Source of the DNA: Helichrysum umbraculigerum | Lineage: Eukaryota; Streptophyta; Magnoliopsida; Asterales; Asteraceae | NCBI GenBank assembly: GCA_949592205.1 | Contig: CATIUR010000003.1 | Span: 19,306,501-19,370,500 of the forward strand | Direction of reading: 5' to 3' | DNA length: 64,000 nt | Part shown: positions 1 through 12,376 of the stretch, in pieces | Position numbering within the stretch: position 1 is the stretch's first letter | How the letters are laid out: each line of letters opens with the position of its first letter | Position numbers and translations under genes: made by a program | Notes under the pieces: model-generated | Told to the model about the DNA's origin: nothing | The model's database searches: none | The model's input: the letters and a program-made list of their open reading frames with translations, nothing else

Positions 1-2
1 TT

Positions 3-101
3 TCAAAACATCAAATCATCAGTGAGCATTCAGATACGATTTATGCAAATCAGTGGAAGCCAAAACCAAGGCTTAGCCACTATGAACCTACTTCTGGCTA
101 G
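3..101 (+). pseudogene. C-terminal tail of an upstream S1 ORF (partial)
   Basis: An open frame enters from the left edge in frame 3 and runs 32 codons to a TAG at 99-101. The tail is rich in K, P and H and ends near an S-H-Y-E-P-T-S stretch. By position it would be the end of the gag-pol ORF of S1, upstream of the env-position ORF. No catalytic motif is visible in so short a piece, so the assignment rests on context only. A second in-frame stop follows about 40 nt later. Confidence 0.3.
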
Positions 102-387
102 GATCACCAGTTAAACTTAAATAAATAAATAGATTCTTTGAATTTATTTATTTATTTTTGCTTATCTTTTACATTTGCTTTAAATAAATTGATTCTACAG
201 TTTATAACATTAGAATAATATATTCACTAATCAACTGACTTTCACTAAATCAATCAGCAAGTTCAGAAATTAGTATGTTATATTCATCTTCTATTATAAC
301 TCGTAAAGTCACTTGAATATCTTTTATGTCTAAAAGTTTGATTAATGATATTTTTCTTTGATATCACTAGCTGATCGGGTCAGTATT
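102..387 (+). other. S1 noncoding spacer up to the G1 insertion
   Basis: AT-rich sequence with a short TTTA/TTAT-type run near 118-160 and no open frame worth calling. It ends with gtatt (383-387), the left copy of the 5-bp G1 target duplication. It continues after G1 at 33628. Confidence 0.5.
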
Positions 388-3300
388 TGTGACACCCGCA
401 AAATTAGGACTTGTAATTAGTGCCTAATCACATTTTAATACGTATAATTAGTTCCGTGTTAGGCTAATTGTATGTATCAATATATATATTGGAATATATA
501 TACACGTACGCGATTATATTCAATCGTGCATTTTCATATCGGGCGGATCCCGATGCATTAATACGGACGTTGGTGAACTCAATTTATTAAATAATATGAA
601 ATTATTTAATAAACATATGTAATTCTAAATATTTGATCTCGTATTGTTTAAAATGCTCAGAAACGACCGAAAACGCGTGAAACGCGCCCGACAATCAAAT
701 AACAGTCAAAATATATTTTATGAATTAAAATATATTATTTTGGATAGAAATCAATTATTTAAAACATCGTATTTCAAATCGATAACAAAAACGTATAATT
801 TAAACGTTACGCGACTAAACAACAGAAACTCGAAACCGCAAATCAATACCGACACCATAACCAAACATTTTAGAAATGTTTTCCAAGTATTCTAAACAAT
901 ACTTCAATTCAAACATATTGAAATTCAATCGTCATTTAAAACGGGTGCGTATAACGTTTAAATTACAAACGAACGTTTAAACGACCGAGGAAACAAACAC
1001 CGTACACAACGCAAACTCGGGGAACAAAATTTAACAAACCACACCTTGTGGGGGACCCACAAGGGTCAATTTTTTTTCAGCCCAAACAAGATCCACCATT
1101 TGTGGATCTTGTTTCTTGAATATTGATTTTTAATTAAACCACAAAAGATCGTAAGCATTCCTTATTCAAATCACCACCTTACTCTTTCATTTCCTCTCAT
1201 CTCTCTCTCTAAAATCAGTGGAAGAACCACCACAAACCACCACCTTTATCACCTTAAAACCACCATCAAAATTCCTTGGTTTACTTCGCGGTTTGAAGCA
1301 AAAATGATCACCATTCGGAGCTACACGTTTCTATCTTTTCGGATTCTTCATACGATCATTGTAAGGATCCCGACACCTTCTAAAAGTACTTTTATTATGT
1401 TTATATAGATGTTATATTGTTCATACAACTTGTTGATGTCCAAAAATCATAATGAAAACACCTAAGAATGAAGGCAGATTCTGTCCCAGAAAATACGTCA
1501 CACAAAAATGTCCATATCTTGAGTTCTAGGAAGAATTAGACAACGAAACACATATCAAAATTTTCATATGGAAGATCTCTACAAAAAGTTCTTTTTTAAC
1601 CTCTTCCAGAAATTCACGTATTTTTGTGTAAAGCTCAATCTTTGGACTGAACTTACTTTCGGACCAAAACCGACCACTCTTCGTATTCATTTTTGTTAAA
1701 AATAGTAAATGAACATATAAAAATACCATAAAGTGCATAAATGAACTAGACATATATGAGGATATGTGTGATTATTAGTTAGGTATGAATCGGACTAGAA
1801 CTGGTACAAATCGAGAGGTTTATCGAGTTCAAAATCTGGAAAAATGAATACTAAGGGCTGTTTTGGTATTTTCATAAAACCGACACTTCGGGTTAACCAC
1901 GACACGAAACGATAATTTTTACAAGCTTTATAAACATATTAATGACTTCCCTAAAAGTTTTAAATTAAACCGAACGCGTCTGACCTTGTAAACGAAAACT
2001 AACACTTAAACGAAATCGGAAATCACACCTGCGACAATACCATTGTCGCATGAACAGTGTCCGACAATACCTCATTGTCGCATGAACAGTGTCCGACAAT
2101 ACCCCATTGTCGCATACCTTATTATCGGAATTGATTATCGAATAATTGAGTATTTTCATTATTGTCGCATGAAACCACATAGTCGTAATAACTATTGTCG
2201 CAAAAACTAACACTTTCATACTTGAAACCGTATGATAATCACTATTGTCTCATGAATAGTAACTTGCTATTGTCTCATGAATAGTGATTCCCGATAATCG
2301 CTATTGTCTCATGAATAGTAACTTGCTATTGTCTCATGAATAGTGATTCCCGATAATCGCTATTGTCTCATGAATAGTAACTTGCTATTGTCTCATGAAT
2401 AGTAACTTGCTATTGTCTCATGAATAGTGATTCCTGACAATCCTTACTGTCTCATAAATAGTATTCAAAACTAACTTTGCGTAAACGACTTTTCAAACAA
2501 GACAATATCACAATATACTTGATTTAACGTCAATACAATATTTGGAATAACTCGGAAACATATGACACATATACTTTTGTAAGTATACAACGAGACCAAC
2601 ATAATAATAATGTTTTTAATAATCATTATTACAAAACTCACCAACGGGCCGTACAGGTTTTCAAAACTCAAACTAATCAACCAACAACCAAATCATTTGG
2701 ACATTACTAGTTGGATGAACAACTAGCATGGACGGTCTTTTGAGACGTCTACATATACTTATAACCTTGCGTGTTTTGAACGCCCGGCAGGTTATAGTCT
2801 TCAGACAACATCACCTTGTGCAACATCATACTTGCTTGATAGCATCACACCAGACTCAGGTGAGTCTCATAGCCCCGACTTTTTACAGTTTTTACTCCCG
2901 GGGTGGGAATACATACTCGTTTTGTTTTACATGTGGACATGAGTACTAAACCTCGATACATACTGCATGAGTTGTTTTGCTAATCATTTTAAAGCCCTCC
3001 ACTACATAGTTTGTTTATATGGATTTAGCGCGATTGTTAGTGTATGGTACTATATGGGATTGACAATCCCCGTCCAGGTTAGCACGCACTAACTGGTCAA
3101 ACTGACGCATTAGCATTTGTTCATACGAGTGTAGATTAGGCACTCGCAGGGAGGCACCCTCGCTCAGGCACTTGGTTGTGATCCTGACACCTCAGTAAAG
3201 CTCAAACTATGGGCTCATGGCAGTGATATACATCTATTTTATTTGCTTGGTTGCAAATCATTATACTAAATCTTATGGTTCACACATCTATGATTCAACA

Positions 3301-3652
3301 TTATACAAACCTGTGAGCTCACCATCTTTTTAGCTGACCTTTTAGTATGTATTCTCAGGTACTCAGCAGCAGTAGGTCTGCTCATATTCAGGATACTTAG
3401 CTCGAGTCGCATACAGACATCAGCAGATTCCCATGCATTACTATATTTTGTAACATAGTTATGCCATAGAATCTCTAATTTTGGCTTACGAGCTTTTGTA
3501 ACTATTATTACATTGTAAACTTTTATTATATCAATGTAATCAGTAAACGAAGCATATAGAGTCGTTCATTATATATCTTATGTTCTTGTGATATTTGATT
3601 AGTCGCGCCCCGACCCGATTCGCTTCCGCAACCCGAATTTGGGGGTGCGACA
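388..3652 (+). repeat. G1 5' LTR (3265 bp)
   Basis: Starts TGTGACACCC and ends GGGGTGCGACA just before the primer site. The 3' copy (24947-33622) carries the 6002-bp C1 insertion and, net of that, is about 596 bp shorter. The missing block corresponds to roughly 2430-3030 here, starting inside the TTGTCTCATGAATAGTG repeat array. No gene is supported inside; the small open frames are chance. Confidence 0.92.
2030..2460 (+). repeat. TTGTCKCATGAA tandem motif arrays in G1 LTR
   Basis: Two adjoining arrays. The first (about 2030-2210) repeats a CGACAATACC / ATTGTCGCATGAACAGTG unit. The second (about 2228-2455) repeats CTATTGTCTCATGAATAGT with alternating AACTTG and GATTCCCGATAATCG spacers, at least eight copies. 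The same core recurs in the G2 LTR at 44640-44925 and in the G1 3' LTR at about 32830-33000. Confidence 0.85.
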
Positions 3653-3655
3653 GAT

Positions 3656-3668
3656 TGGTATCAGAGCC
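3656..3668 (+). other. G1 primer binding site (initiator tRNA-Met)
   Basis: TGGTATCAGAGCC, three bases after the 5' LTR, matches the standard plant initiator tRNA-Met primer site of gypsy and copia elements. Confidence 0.9.
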
Positions 3669-3979
3669 TAAGGTTATAGTGAACTAGGTTGCATTTAGTG
3701 GGCCTAGACTATGACCGTTAGGCAGTATTTCCTTACTAGGTATGACTGGTTCAGGGATTACATCATACGACTTTAATTTAACATAGCCTGATCAACTATG
3801 TACAATTAAGGAAAGATGATGTGAGAGCTGAAACGGTTATGTTGAACAGGAATACACTAGTTGACTCTGACCTCGAGAGAAACCAGATCTATACTTGTTA
3901 GTGCTAGACACTCTAGGCTATATTATATGTTATATATATATAGGCCTTACGATACTTACTAAACGTTCTTGCCACATAC

Positions 3980-4702
3980 ATGGCAGACATCCCTCCTCTA
4001 GCACCGACTGACACGAATGTAGAAGTTCAAACTTACCCAACTGTTGAGGAGTTAACCGCATTACCCCAAACTTCGAATGAACCTCTCTATTATTCCACTG
4101 GGGAGGCAAGAGTCACATGACATCAACGAAGGGGTAACAGTTCAGCTCGAGTTAGCCCTTACCACACTGGTAACCCCTCAACCAGGGCAAACCATCCAAC
4201 CTATCCATGAAAGTGGGATTGGCTACCCACAACTCTGAACACCTGGAGGTCCGAGGAAGCGATACAAGTTCCTGCTTACCCCATGGACATTTCTCCGTAT
4301 ACACAAGAACCTATCCATCACACTGTTCCTGTGATAGCTGCCCGACTACACCGTCATGAGGCAAGACTTGAGAGCTTGGAACGTGAACAATACAAAGTAC
4401 AAATGTACTGGTTACGCCAATAACACGACCGAATTGCACAACTTTGCCAGGAACAGGAAAGCATGACCCAAACTGTGGACATGATTCATCAACAAGTGAT
4501 AGATGACAGGAGTGCAGTTGATCTCCTGCAGGCCAGACTAGAAGAATGTGAACAACGCTCACAAGGAGCTGAAGATTACTCCCGAGAATTGGTACAATGA
4601 CTAGTTTTGGCAGAAGATAATGCCAGACAAGCCAGCAGACTTGCAACCACCGTGGACCACCTTATCACCCTCATGTCACTAGTGAACTTGCGCCGAAATT
4701 AG
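3980..4702 (+). pseudogene. Pre-gag ORF of G1, decayed
   Basis: A frame from ATG at 3980 to TAG at 4700 reads through 240 codons, broken only by stops at 4118 (TGA), 4208 (TGA), 4421 (TAA) and 4598 (TGA). The N-terminal part is rich in P, T and E. The part after 4330 is rich in R, E, Q and L, with spacing that suggests a coiled coil. It lies between the primer site and gag, about 270 bp before the gag start, where chromoviruses normally have only a leader. G2 has a shorter related stretch at 49597-49880. I do not recognise a domain. The intact frame length with few breaks argues for past coding, but this remains inference. Confidence 0.55.
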
Positions 4703-4969
4703 AATAGCACCTATCTTGTAATCTATCTAAATAACTATGTAGGACTCTGGTAATTCACACGGATGTATAAATTCCTGACATCTTTTGTAATCCTTGTGAT
4801 CATGTACCTTATGGAAACTCGTATCTTGTACTAAATTCTGTTATCTAATGAAATATGATTATCACTTTGTGCTGTTGTATATTACCTCCTTATATATACA
4901 TATGTGATACATCATAATCTTTGTATAAGACATCTCACTTATCTCTTTCTCTTTGTTGATTCAAGCATT
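4703..4969 (+). other. G1 spacer between pre-gag ORF and gag
   Basis: AT-rich leader without an open frame. Its last part, before the gag ATG, resembles the stretch before gag in G2 (about 50070-50160). Confidence 0.5.
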
Positions 4970-7900
4970 ATGCTTCCAAGACGTACGTTTAGCTAAGCTG
5001 ATGTCAATCGACTAGTTGCCCAAGGGGTAGCAGATGCTCTAGCTGCTCGGCAACAAAGTTCAGGCACTGAAGACACCACGAACAACACCCCTCCAGCCAA
5101 ACCTTGCTCGTACAAGGACTTCCTCAATTGCAAGCCTCTGAACTTCAAAGGCACCGAACGAGCCATCGGTCTACTAAGGTGGATCGAGAAAAGGGAATCA
5201 GTCTTCCGGATCTGTAACTGCCCAGAAGACTGCAAGGTCAAGTACTCCACCTGCACCTTCATGGATGGTGCCCTAACCTGGTGGAATACTCATGCTCAGA
5301 CAGTGGGCATTGATATAGCTTACCAAACTCCCTGGGAAGAACTGAAAAGGATGTTGAAGGATGAATACTGTCCGAGAGAAGAGTTGCAACAACTCGAGGT
5401 TAAGTTCTGGAATCTCAAGGTTCAGGGAAATGATATTGCCGGTTATACCACCCGTTTTCATCAGCTGGCACTGCTGTGCCCATCTATGGTCGATCCTGAA
5501 TACAAGAGGATCGAACGTTACATATGGGGACTTCCCCCACACATTCAGGGAATGGTCACTGCTTCCAACTCCCCTACCATTCAAGGTGCCATCCGTATGG
5601 CACACAATCTTATGGCTCAAGTGGTTCGCCAAGAAACACCTACTTCCACAAACACTGGTAATAACTCTGGGGGTCACAAGAGAAAGTGGTCCGGAAACTC
5701 CAACCAACATCAATAATCATCAAAGAAGCCTGAAACTGTCAAGGCTTACACTTCTGGTTCTGAATCCAACAAAGGTTACACTGGAAACAAACCTTTCTGC
5801 TCTAAATGCCGCCGCCATCATGATGGTCCCTACGGTACTCCATGTAACAAGTGTCAAAGGTATGGGCATCTGGCCAAAGACTGCAGGTCCACCAGTACCA
5901 ATACCAACAACAACACCAACACCAGCTCTAGCCAACCAAAAGCCTATTTTGAGTGTGGCAACACTGGGCACTTCAGGAATGACTGCCCAAAGCTGAAGAA
6001 CAAGGGCAACAGCAATAACCCAAGAGGTAGAGCCTTTGAACTTAATTCAGGGGAAGCACGTCAAGATCCGAATGTGGTCTCGGGTACGTTCCTCCTCAAC
6101 AACTTAACTGCCTCTGTCCTATTTGATACTGGTGCTGATAGAAGTTTTATATCTGATGAATTCTGTCCTCTACTTGACATCACACCTGTTGCCTTAGATG
6201 CTAAGTACATTGTGGAATTAGCTAATGGTAAACTTATTGAAACTGATAGTGTGACACCCAATTGCACTTTAAACCTCGCCGACGAACTATTTTCTATTGA
6301 TCTTATTCCTATCGAGATCGGAAGTTTCGACATCATTGTTGGCATAGATTGGCTATCCTAGAATCGTGCCGAAATCATCTGTTTTGATAAACTTGTACGA
6401 ATTCCTTTCGTCACCGGTAATACTTTAATCATACAAGGGGAGACCGGTGGGACGAAACTAAATATCATATCATGTATGAAAACCCGAAAGTATTTGAGAA
6501 AAGGGTACCAGGCAATCCTCGCACATGTAATGGTGAAAAAGTCGGAGGAGAAGCGACTTGAGGATGTGCCTATTGTCCGAGACTTTTCGGAAGTCTTTCC
6601 CGAAGAACTGCCTGGTCTTCCACCAACAAGACAGGTCAAGTTCTCTATCGATCTTGTACCCGGTGCAGCACCCGTGGCACGATCTCCGTATCGCTTAGCC
6701 CCATCCAAACTTCAGGAGTTATCTACCCAATTACAGGAACTCCTAGACAAAGGATTCATTAGACCGAGTTCTTCACCTTGGGGAGCTCCGGTCTTGTTCG
6801 TCAAAAAGAAGAACGGTTCTTTTCGCATGTGCATCGACTACAGAGAATTGAACAAGTTAACTGTCAAGAACCGTTATCCTCTCCCCCGCATTGATGACCT
6901 GTTTGACCAACTTCAGGGATCGAGTTTTTATTCAAAAATTGACCTACGGTCAGGTTATCATCAACTCCGAGTTCGTGACTCAGATATTCCGAAAACAGCT
7001 TTCCGAACTCGCTACGGGCATTATGAGTTTCAAGTAATGCCATTCGGTTTAACAAATGCACCGGCTGTATTCATGGACCTTATGAACCGAGTGTGCAAAC
7101 CATATCTCGACAAGTTTGTCATTGTATTCATTGATAACATCTTGATTTACTCGCGCAATGAGCAAGAACATGCGCAACATCTCAAAACCATCATAGAGGT
7201 ACTTAAGCACGAGAAGTTTTATGCTAAATTCTCCAAGTGTGAGTTTTGGATGCAAACCGTTCAATTTCTTGGACACGTGATTGACAGTCAAGGAATTCAT
7301 GTTGATCCATCTAAAATCGAGGCTATCAAAAATTGGCAATCGCCAACAACTCCAACCGAAGTACGGCAGTTTTTGGGACTGGCCAGGTACTATCGGCGTT
7401 TCATTGAGAATTTCTCAAAAATAGCCCAACCACTCACCACACTGACTCAGAAGGAAAAGAAGTTCGACTGGACTGATAGACAAGAGTCATCATTTCAGCA
7501 ACTGAAACAAAAGCTTTGCAGCGCACCTATCTTATCATTACCCGAAGGCAACGATGACTTCGTGGTATACTGCGATGCTTCACACCAAGGTCTCGGTTGC
7601 GTGTTGATGCAACGAGACAAGGTCATTGCCTACGCCTCCCGACAGCTCAAAATTCATGAAAAGAATTACACCACCCATGACCTCGAATTGGGTGGCGTAG
7701 TGTTTGCACTCAAAATATGGAGACACTATTTGTACGGCACTAAATGTACAATCTTCACGGATCATAAAAGTCTCCAGCACATCTTCGACCAAAAGGATCT
7801 CAACATGAGGAAACGTCGATGGGTCGAGTTGCTTACCGATTATGATTGCGAAATCCGTTATCATCTAGGCAAGGCAAATGTTGTTGCCGATGCCCTCAGT

Positions 7901-7989
7901 CGAAAAGAACGTGTAAAACCCCTTCGAGTCCGAGCCCTCAGTATGACAATTCATAATGATCTTATCATTCAAATCATCACCGCTCAACT
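4970..7989 (+). pseudogene. G1 gag-pol, first part: gag, protease, RT, RNase H
   Basis: One frame runs from ATG at 4970 to the A1 insertion after 7989. The gag core is at 5110-5640. Two CCHC knuckles follow (5850-5990); the second has Tyr (codon 5945) for its first Cys. The protease motif LFDTGADRSFI is near 6118-6150. RT spans about 6690-7380 and RNase H about 7550-7910. In-frame stops lie at 4994 (TAA; G2 has CAA at the same place), 5714 (TAA) and 6359 (TAG). The RT catalytic motif normally FIDD reads FIDN, with Asn at 7136-7138, so this copy would be inactive even without the stops. The frame resumes at 23481 after A1. Confidence 0.92.
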
Positions 7990-9770
7990 TGTCGTGCTTC
8001 CGGTGGTCGGACGGGTTTTAATCCGATCGTTGAACCAACCAACCAGGATGCGCGGCAGGGTTTTAAATTTATAGAGCAGGGGAATCCTAAGTTGTATACT
8101 ACTGACAGACCTAAAAGGGCAGCAAGTGGTATGTATGACTCAGGTGTCGTTCTTCAAACTACAACGGGCATGGGAGTCTAGGAAGTTTTATTATCTTTGG
8201 AGATTCAGCTAGGGTTTTTTAAAAGTTTTTGGATAGGTTTGGTTTTTTTTTTTTTATAACTAAATACTAATTTAAATAAAGAAAATAAAACTAAAGAGGT
8301 TTGTACGGAGACTCGGTCAACAGAGGATAAGCGAGTGTTTACTATGATTTCGTTATATGTTATTGATGAATAGTCAAGGGTAAGGCTACTAGATGTGATG
8401 ACTAATCCGGAGAGGATAGAAACATAATTAATGCAAAGTATTGTATCTACGACCGTTCCGCGGCTTCCATACGTTTGTACTCCACCAATTGGTGTTTCCA
8501 GCACTATACCGAGTAATAGGGCATTTTACGGTTTTTTCGTTACATTAATTAGGGTTCCACATTACTCTCGCGGATTTCCTATATCCTAATGAGCTACAAC
8601 TACGAGCCTATTAAATATCTAACGTAGAGTTGTCCGCAATCAGATAAATAACATGTCACGTGGATAGCAGTTATAGAAGTCAGATACACCGGAAGTTCTC
8701 CCAAATGTACAGACCAATTTAACCGACGATTATCCTCGAATCCTGGTCCCCAGTCACAGTCATAAGAGGCGTCTGTATCGTAGCGTGAATTGTTGATTGA
8801 ACAAGAACACGAACGGGGATAATCCCACGGACCAAGTTGGGATAATCGGGCTAACGATCAGTTAAATTGTTCAGCATTACAGATATAAATCATCACAACT
8901 ATTCCATGCATGTTAATCTACTGTGTAAACCAATATTCTGTGTCTGAAAACCTAATTATACAGTTACTGATATGAACCAGGAGGATAACTCTAGCATGCA
9001 TCATTCCTAAGGCAACAATCAAACAAGAACATGCAATAGGGTGACACATAACAGAACACCATAATCCTAAGCATAGCAGATAACCAATAATCAGATCATA
9101 GATATCCCGAAAGTTCTCTCAAAGATATATAATAGATAAACATGAATCTAACCTATCTCTAATCCTACGCTCCGTGTCTCTTATGATTTGTTTCAACCTA
9201 GAGAACACAGCCATACCAAGTTCATTGATCATCAAGTATAGAATAGGTAAAAAACGTACCACTAGTAGTTGGCCAAGTTCTAGCAGGAAGCTTCTAACCA
9301 CAGCATAGGTTGGATAGATAAACATTCGAGATTCAGTTTATGAGTTCATACACAGTTTAAAGTAACATGGGTAGAGTAACAGCATGGCATAAACATATTG
9401 ACTATTCTAACATAACTACATTATAGTAAACACAAAGAAATGTCTAGCCTAACATTACATATCTAGCATACAATCCTAAACAAACATAAACAAAGCAACA
9501 CATGTTTAAAACTGGAAAGTAAGAGATATATAAATAGAACCTGATACTAATTTATTACAGACAGATCTTCGCGAATACAATGTCTTGGAGTGACTCCGTA
9601 CAAAAGCTAAAAGCTACCTCTACCTAACTATCTCTCTAACTAGCTCAATTCTAGAGAGAGAAACTCTTCTAGAGAGAGAAACTAGAGAGAGTGATGTGTG
9701 TGAGAGAGAAAGTGTAGGGAGAGAATGAAAATGAGAGAATTGGTATGTTTGAGGTTGGAGGTGTATCCAC

Positions 9771-9778
9771 TATTTATA
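9771..9778 (-). promoter_or_regulatory. TATA box of A1 left LTR
   Basis: TATAAATA on the minus strand, 76 bp downstream of the CCGTATACGG array and upstream of a CT/AG-rich stretch. The same site is at 22808-22815 in the right LTR, which would drive the element. Confidence 0.7.
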
Positions 9779-9853
9779 GGCAAAGCATCAAATCGTGCGT
9801 ACAACTCACGAAGCAGCACGTACAAGCAAACGAAGCACGATATGGGGTAGGGG

Positions 9854-9964
9854 CCGTATACGGCTTGTATAGGGCCGTATACGGTCTATACAAGGCCGTA
9901 TACTGTCTGTATAGGGCCGTATACGGTGCCTAGGGCCGTATACGGTGCCTAGGGCCGTATACGG
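9854..9964 (-). repeat. CCGTATACGG palindrome array, A1 left LTR
   Basis: Six copies of the 10-bp palindrome CCGTATACGG (9854, 9875, 9896, 9917, 9936, 9955; the third has one mismatch), spaced 19-21 bp apart, two helical turns. The spacer often reads GGTGCCTAGGG or CTTGTATAGGG. Confidence 0.9.
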
Positions 9965-10461
9965 GCTCCGTCTGATTTCGTTCGTTGCTTAAAATGTCCG
10001 TATCTCCTTCGTTATGCGTCCGTTTGACTCGATTCTTTTGCCTGTGGTTTCGTAATTCCGTTACGCTTCTAATGATGCCAATCCCATAGAAATTGGATGT
10101 GTAGAGCTCAGGCGTAGCTGAAATGACTTTTAATGGCTCTGAAAGCGTAGTGGTTTCTCCGTCCTTTGGCCGTTTCACTTGATTCCAGATTTTTCCGTCT
10201 CGATTTTACCTATACAACAGATGGTAGAAGTTAGGAGGTGTGCCTTGACAGGAAAATGAGGTCGGAAGAATCGGCCTGTATTAAAATGCTGTGTTTTGTG
10301 CGATTTTAGAGTGTTTTAAGTGATTTTTACCACAACGTTTACTTTTGAACCACTTTAGTGAATTTTGGTAAATAATCAATGTTTTGGAATGTTTTCACCA
10401 AAGAAAGGTCCAAAATGTGAGGAATAAAGCTTCTAAAAACATGACTTTTTACGTCACATCA

Positions 10462-10478
10462 AGTTATCCCACACTTAG
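10462..10478 (-). other. A1 polypurine tract beside the 3' LTR
   Basis: On the minus strand CTAAGTGTGGGATAACT directly precedes the LTR start TGATGTGACG. This is the expected site for plus-strand priming in Athila elements. Confidence 0.75.
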
Positions 10479-12376
10479 ACGTTGCTTGTCCTCAAGCAAC
10501 AACTCTCTGAAAAAGGTTTTAAGTCGTGTTTTTAGGGGCGAGTCAGAGAATATTTTCCGAGATTAGCATTTCCTCATATAAGCAAGTTACTTCTAAAAGT
10601 GTGGAGGAGGATAAGATGATCCTTCCATAAACAAGAAGAGATTCTCTTAGGCGTACATTCAAATCTCATGATCTTGGAGTACACATGACTAGGCGATCTC
10701 ACTATAGGTGGTCACTCAATTCACTCAAAGTGTATCGGGTTTCCTATCAATCTAGCTCAAATGAAATCGCTCAAAATCGCCAGTCATGCTGCACTCTTCG
10801 TCATAGGCTTGATCGAGAATCGGATCTCCACCACTTAGGTGAGGACGGTGCTAATTATCTCAAGACATTCAGAGGGTTGTAATGTTTGGTGAGGGTGAAG
10901 GGTATGGATAGTGGTTTTGTTTGGTTGTGAGGGTGTTTAGCTTATCCTAAAACCACTGAGATTATGAACAACTTTATTTGGAACGGAGAGGAACGGAGAA
11001 TTGGTAGCTGTTTCAGCTTCTGTCGAATTTTCCATGAAGAGCTATGCTTTGAAACCTTCAGCTTTATTTGCGGAGCTATTTTCTTTTCTTTTCTTTTTCT
11101 TTTCTTTTTCTTTTCTTTAATCTTCTTTTGTCTTTTCTTTTTCTTTTCTTCAGAATTTCTTTTAGAGAATTTCCAAGGAATTTTATATTTCGAATCCTTT
11201 AGAAATCTTTTCATCTATCTTGATCATTTTGATTCTTTTCTAGGTGCTAATTTTTCCCGCACCGTCATCCTTCCAGTTCTCTTATGTGCTAATTTTCCCG
11301 CACCATTTGTTGAGAAGCTTGATTTTTGGAGAATGCGAATGAGTGGGATATATGAAACAGATATTCTAAAAGGTGTTCTTCATAACCTCAGAAATTCCAA
11401 GATAAGTTTGGGGGTATTTTTGGGAAGTGGGTGAAAATTAGGGTTTTGAAGAAACGAAAGGTTTAGGCTCAACAGGGTACACTAGGTGGATCTTCGATAC
11501 TAAAAATGAGCATCGGAAAGGGTTTTGGGCTTGAAAAGATATGTAAGAAACGGGTTAAGTCCTAAGGAATGTCAAGGTCATTTAATTGCACCTATACCGC
11601 GTACGGTACACACCAATATGGTCTCGAAGCGTATGTCAAGAGCAAGTTCTAATTCAGAGATACAGACATCGGCACACACACAAGAAATGAAAGTGAAGCA
11701 TTAAGGATGAATGCTTTTAGGCTCAAGATACCTCACTGCAAAGGGTTGTATGTGTCTAGTCATGCTCCTTTGATTATTACTTCTTGCTTAAGCAATTTCT
11801 ACCTTATTTCCCTTAGGCTTTTAGAAATATCATACTTATATTTTGAAAATGATTTCTCTCAGTAGTATCTGAGACTCAAAAACTGAGTTAGACTCGTTAA
11901 TTTTGAAAAAATTTGACCTTATTTTTGAAAAAAAAAATTGAGAGAAAGATTGCTATTAGACGTAAAAATCACCATTTAAGGTATTCTATACCTGCCATCC
12001 CACACTTAGAGGAACATTGTCCCTAATGTTCTCTTGAGTAGAGATTTTACTAGTAAAATCCCACACTTAGAGTTTGAACATGTAAGTAGATGTTTCTCAA
12101 GTGTTTTAATTTGGGCTGGAATCCCACACTTAGTGATAAGTTTAGGATGAGGCGCAGAAATTAAACGCACTAACATAGGCATAGTAAAACATAATTGAAA
12201 CGGGGAGAAAGGAACAGAGAGACTCCCCATTTGTGTTCACTGGAATAGACCAGGTTTGTGCAGGAGTGGTGCTAGTGAATTGCTGGATTTTAAGGACCAG
12301 GCTCGTTTAAGATCATCCATTCCACACAAGGCTGAATTCTGCAATAAACAACGACACACATATCACAGTATCTCAT
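10479..12376 (-). other. A1 3' untranslated region with extra PPT-like motifs
   Basis: Noncoding between the env-position ORF and the polypurine tract. The 13-mer CTAAGTGTGGGAT (minus) is repeated exactly at 11997-12009, 12058-12070 and 12121-12133, besides the terminal copy at 10466-10478. A long TTTTC-type pyrimidine run lies at about 11072-11155 (plus). The plus-strand open frame across that run is a composition artefact. Confidence 0.65.

Larger units (their letters stand above)
7990..10461 (-). repeat. A1 3' LTR (left copy, 2472 bp)
   Basis: Matches 21026-23480 with scattered substitutions and one extra 18-bp unit of the CCGTATACGG array. Contains a TATA box at 9771-9778 and a pyrimidine/purine-rich CTCTCTAGAG stretch downstream of it (about 9640-9720). 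Confidence 0.92.

Noticed and set aside
9745..9933. 62-aa ORF with repeated A-V-Y-G-L-Y
   Set aside because: It is the translation of the CCGTATACGG array in the A1 LTR.
10964..11434. 156-aa plus-strand ORF rich in Phe and Leu
   Set aside because: It comes from the TTTTC pyrimidine run in the 3' region of A1, on the wrong strand.
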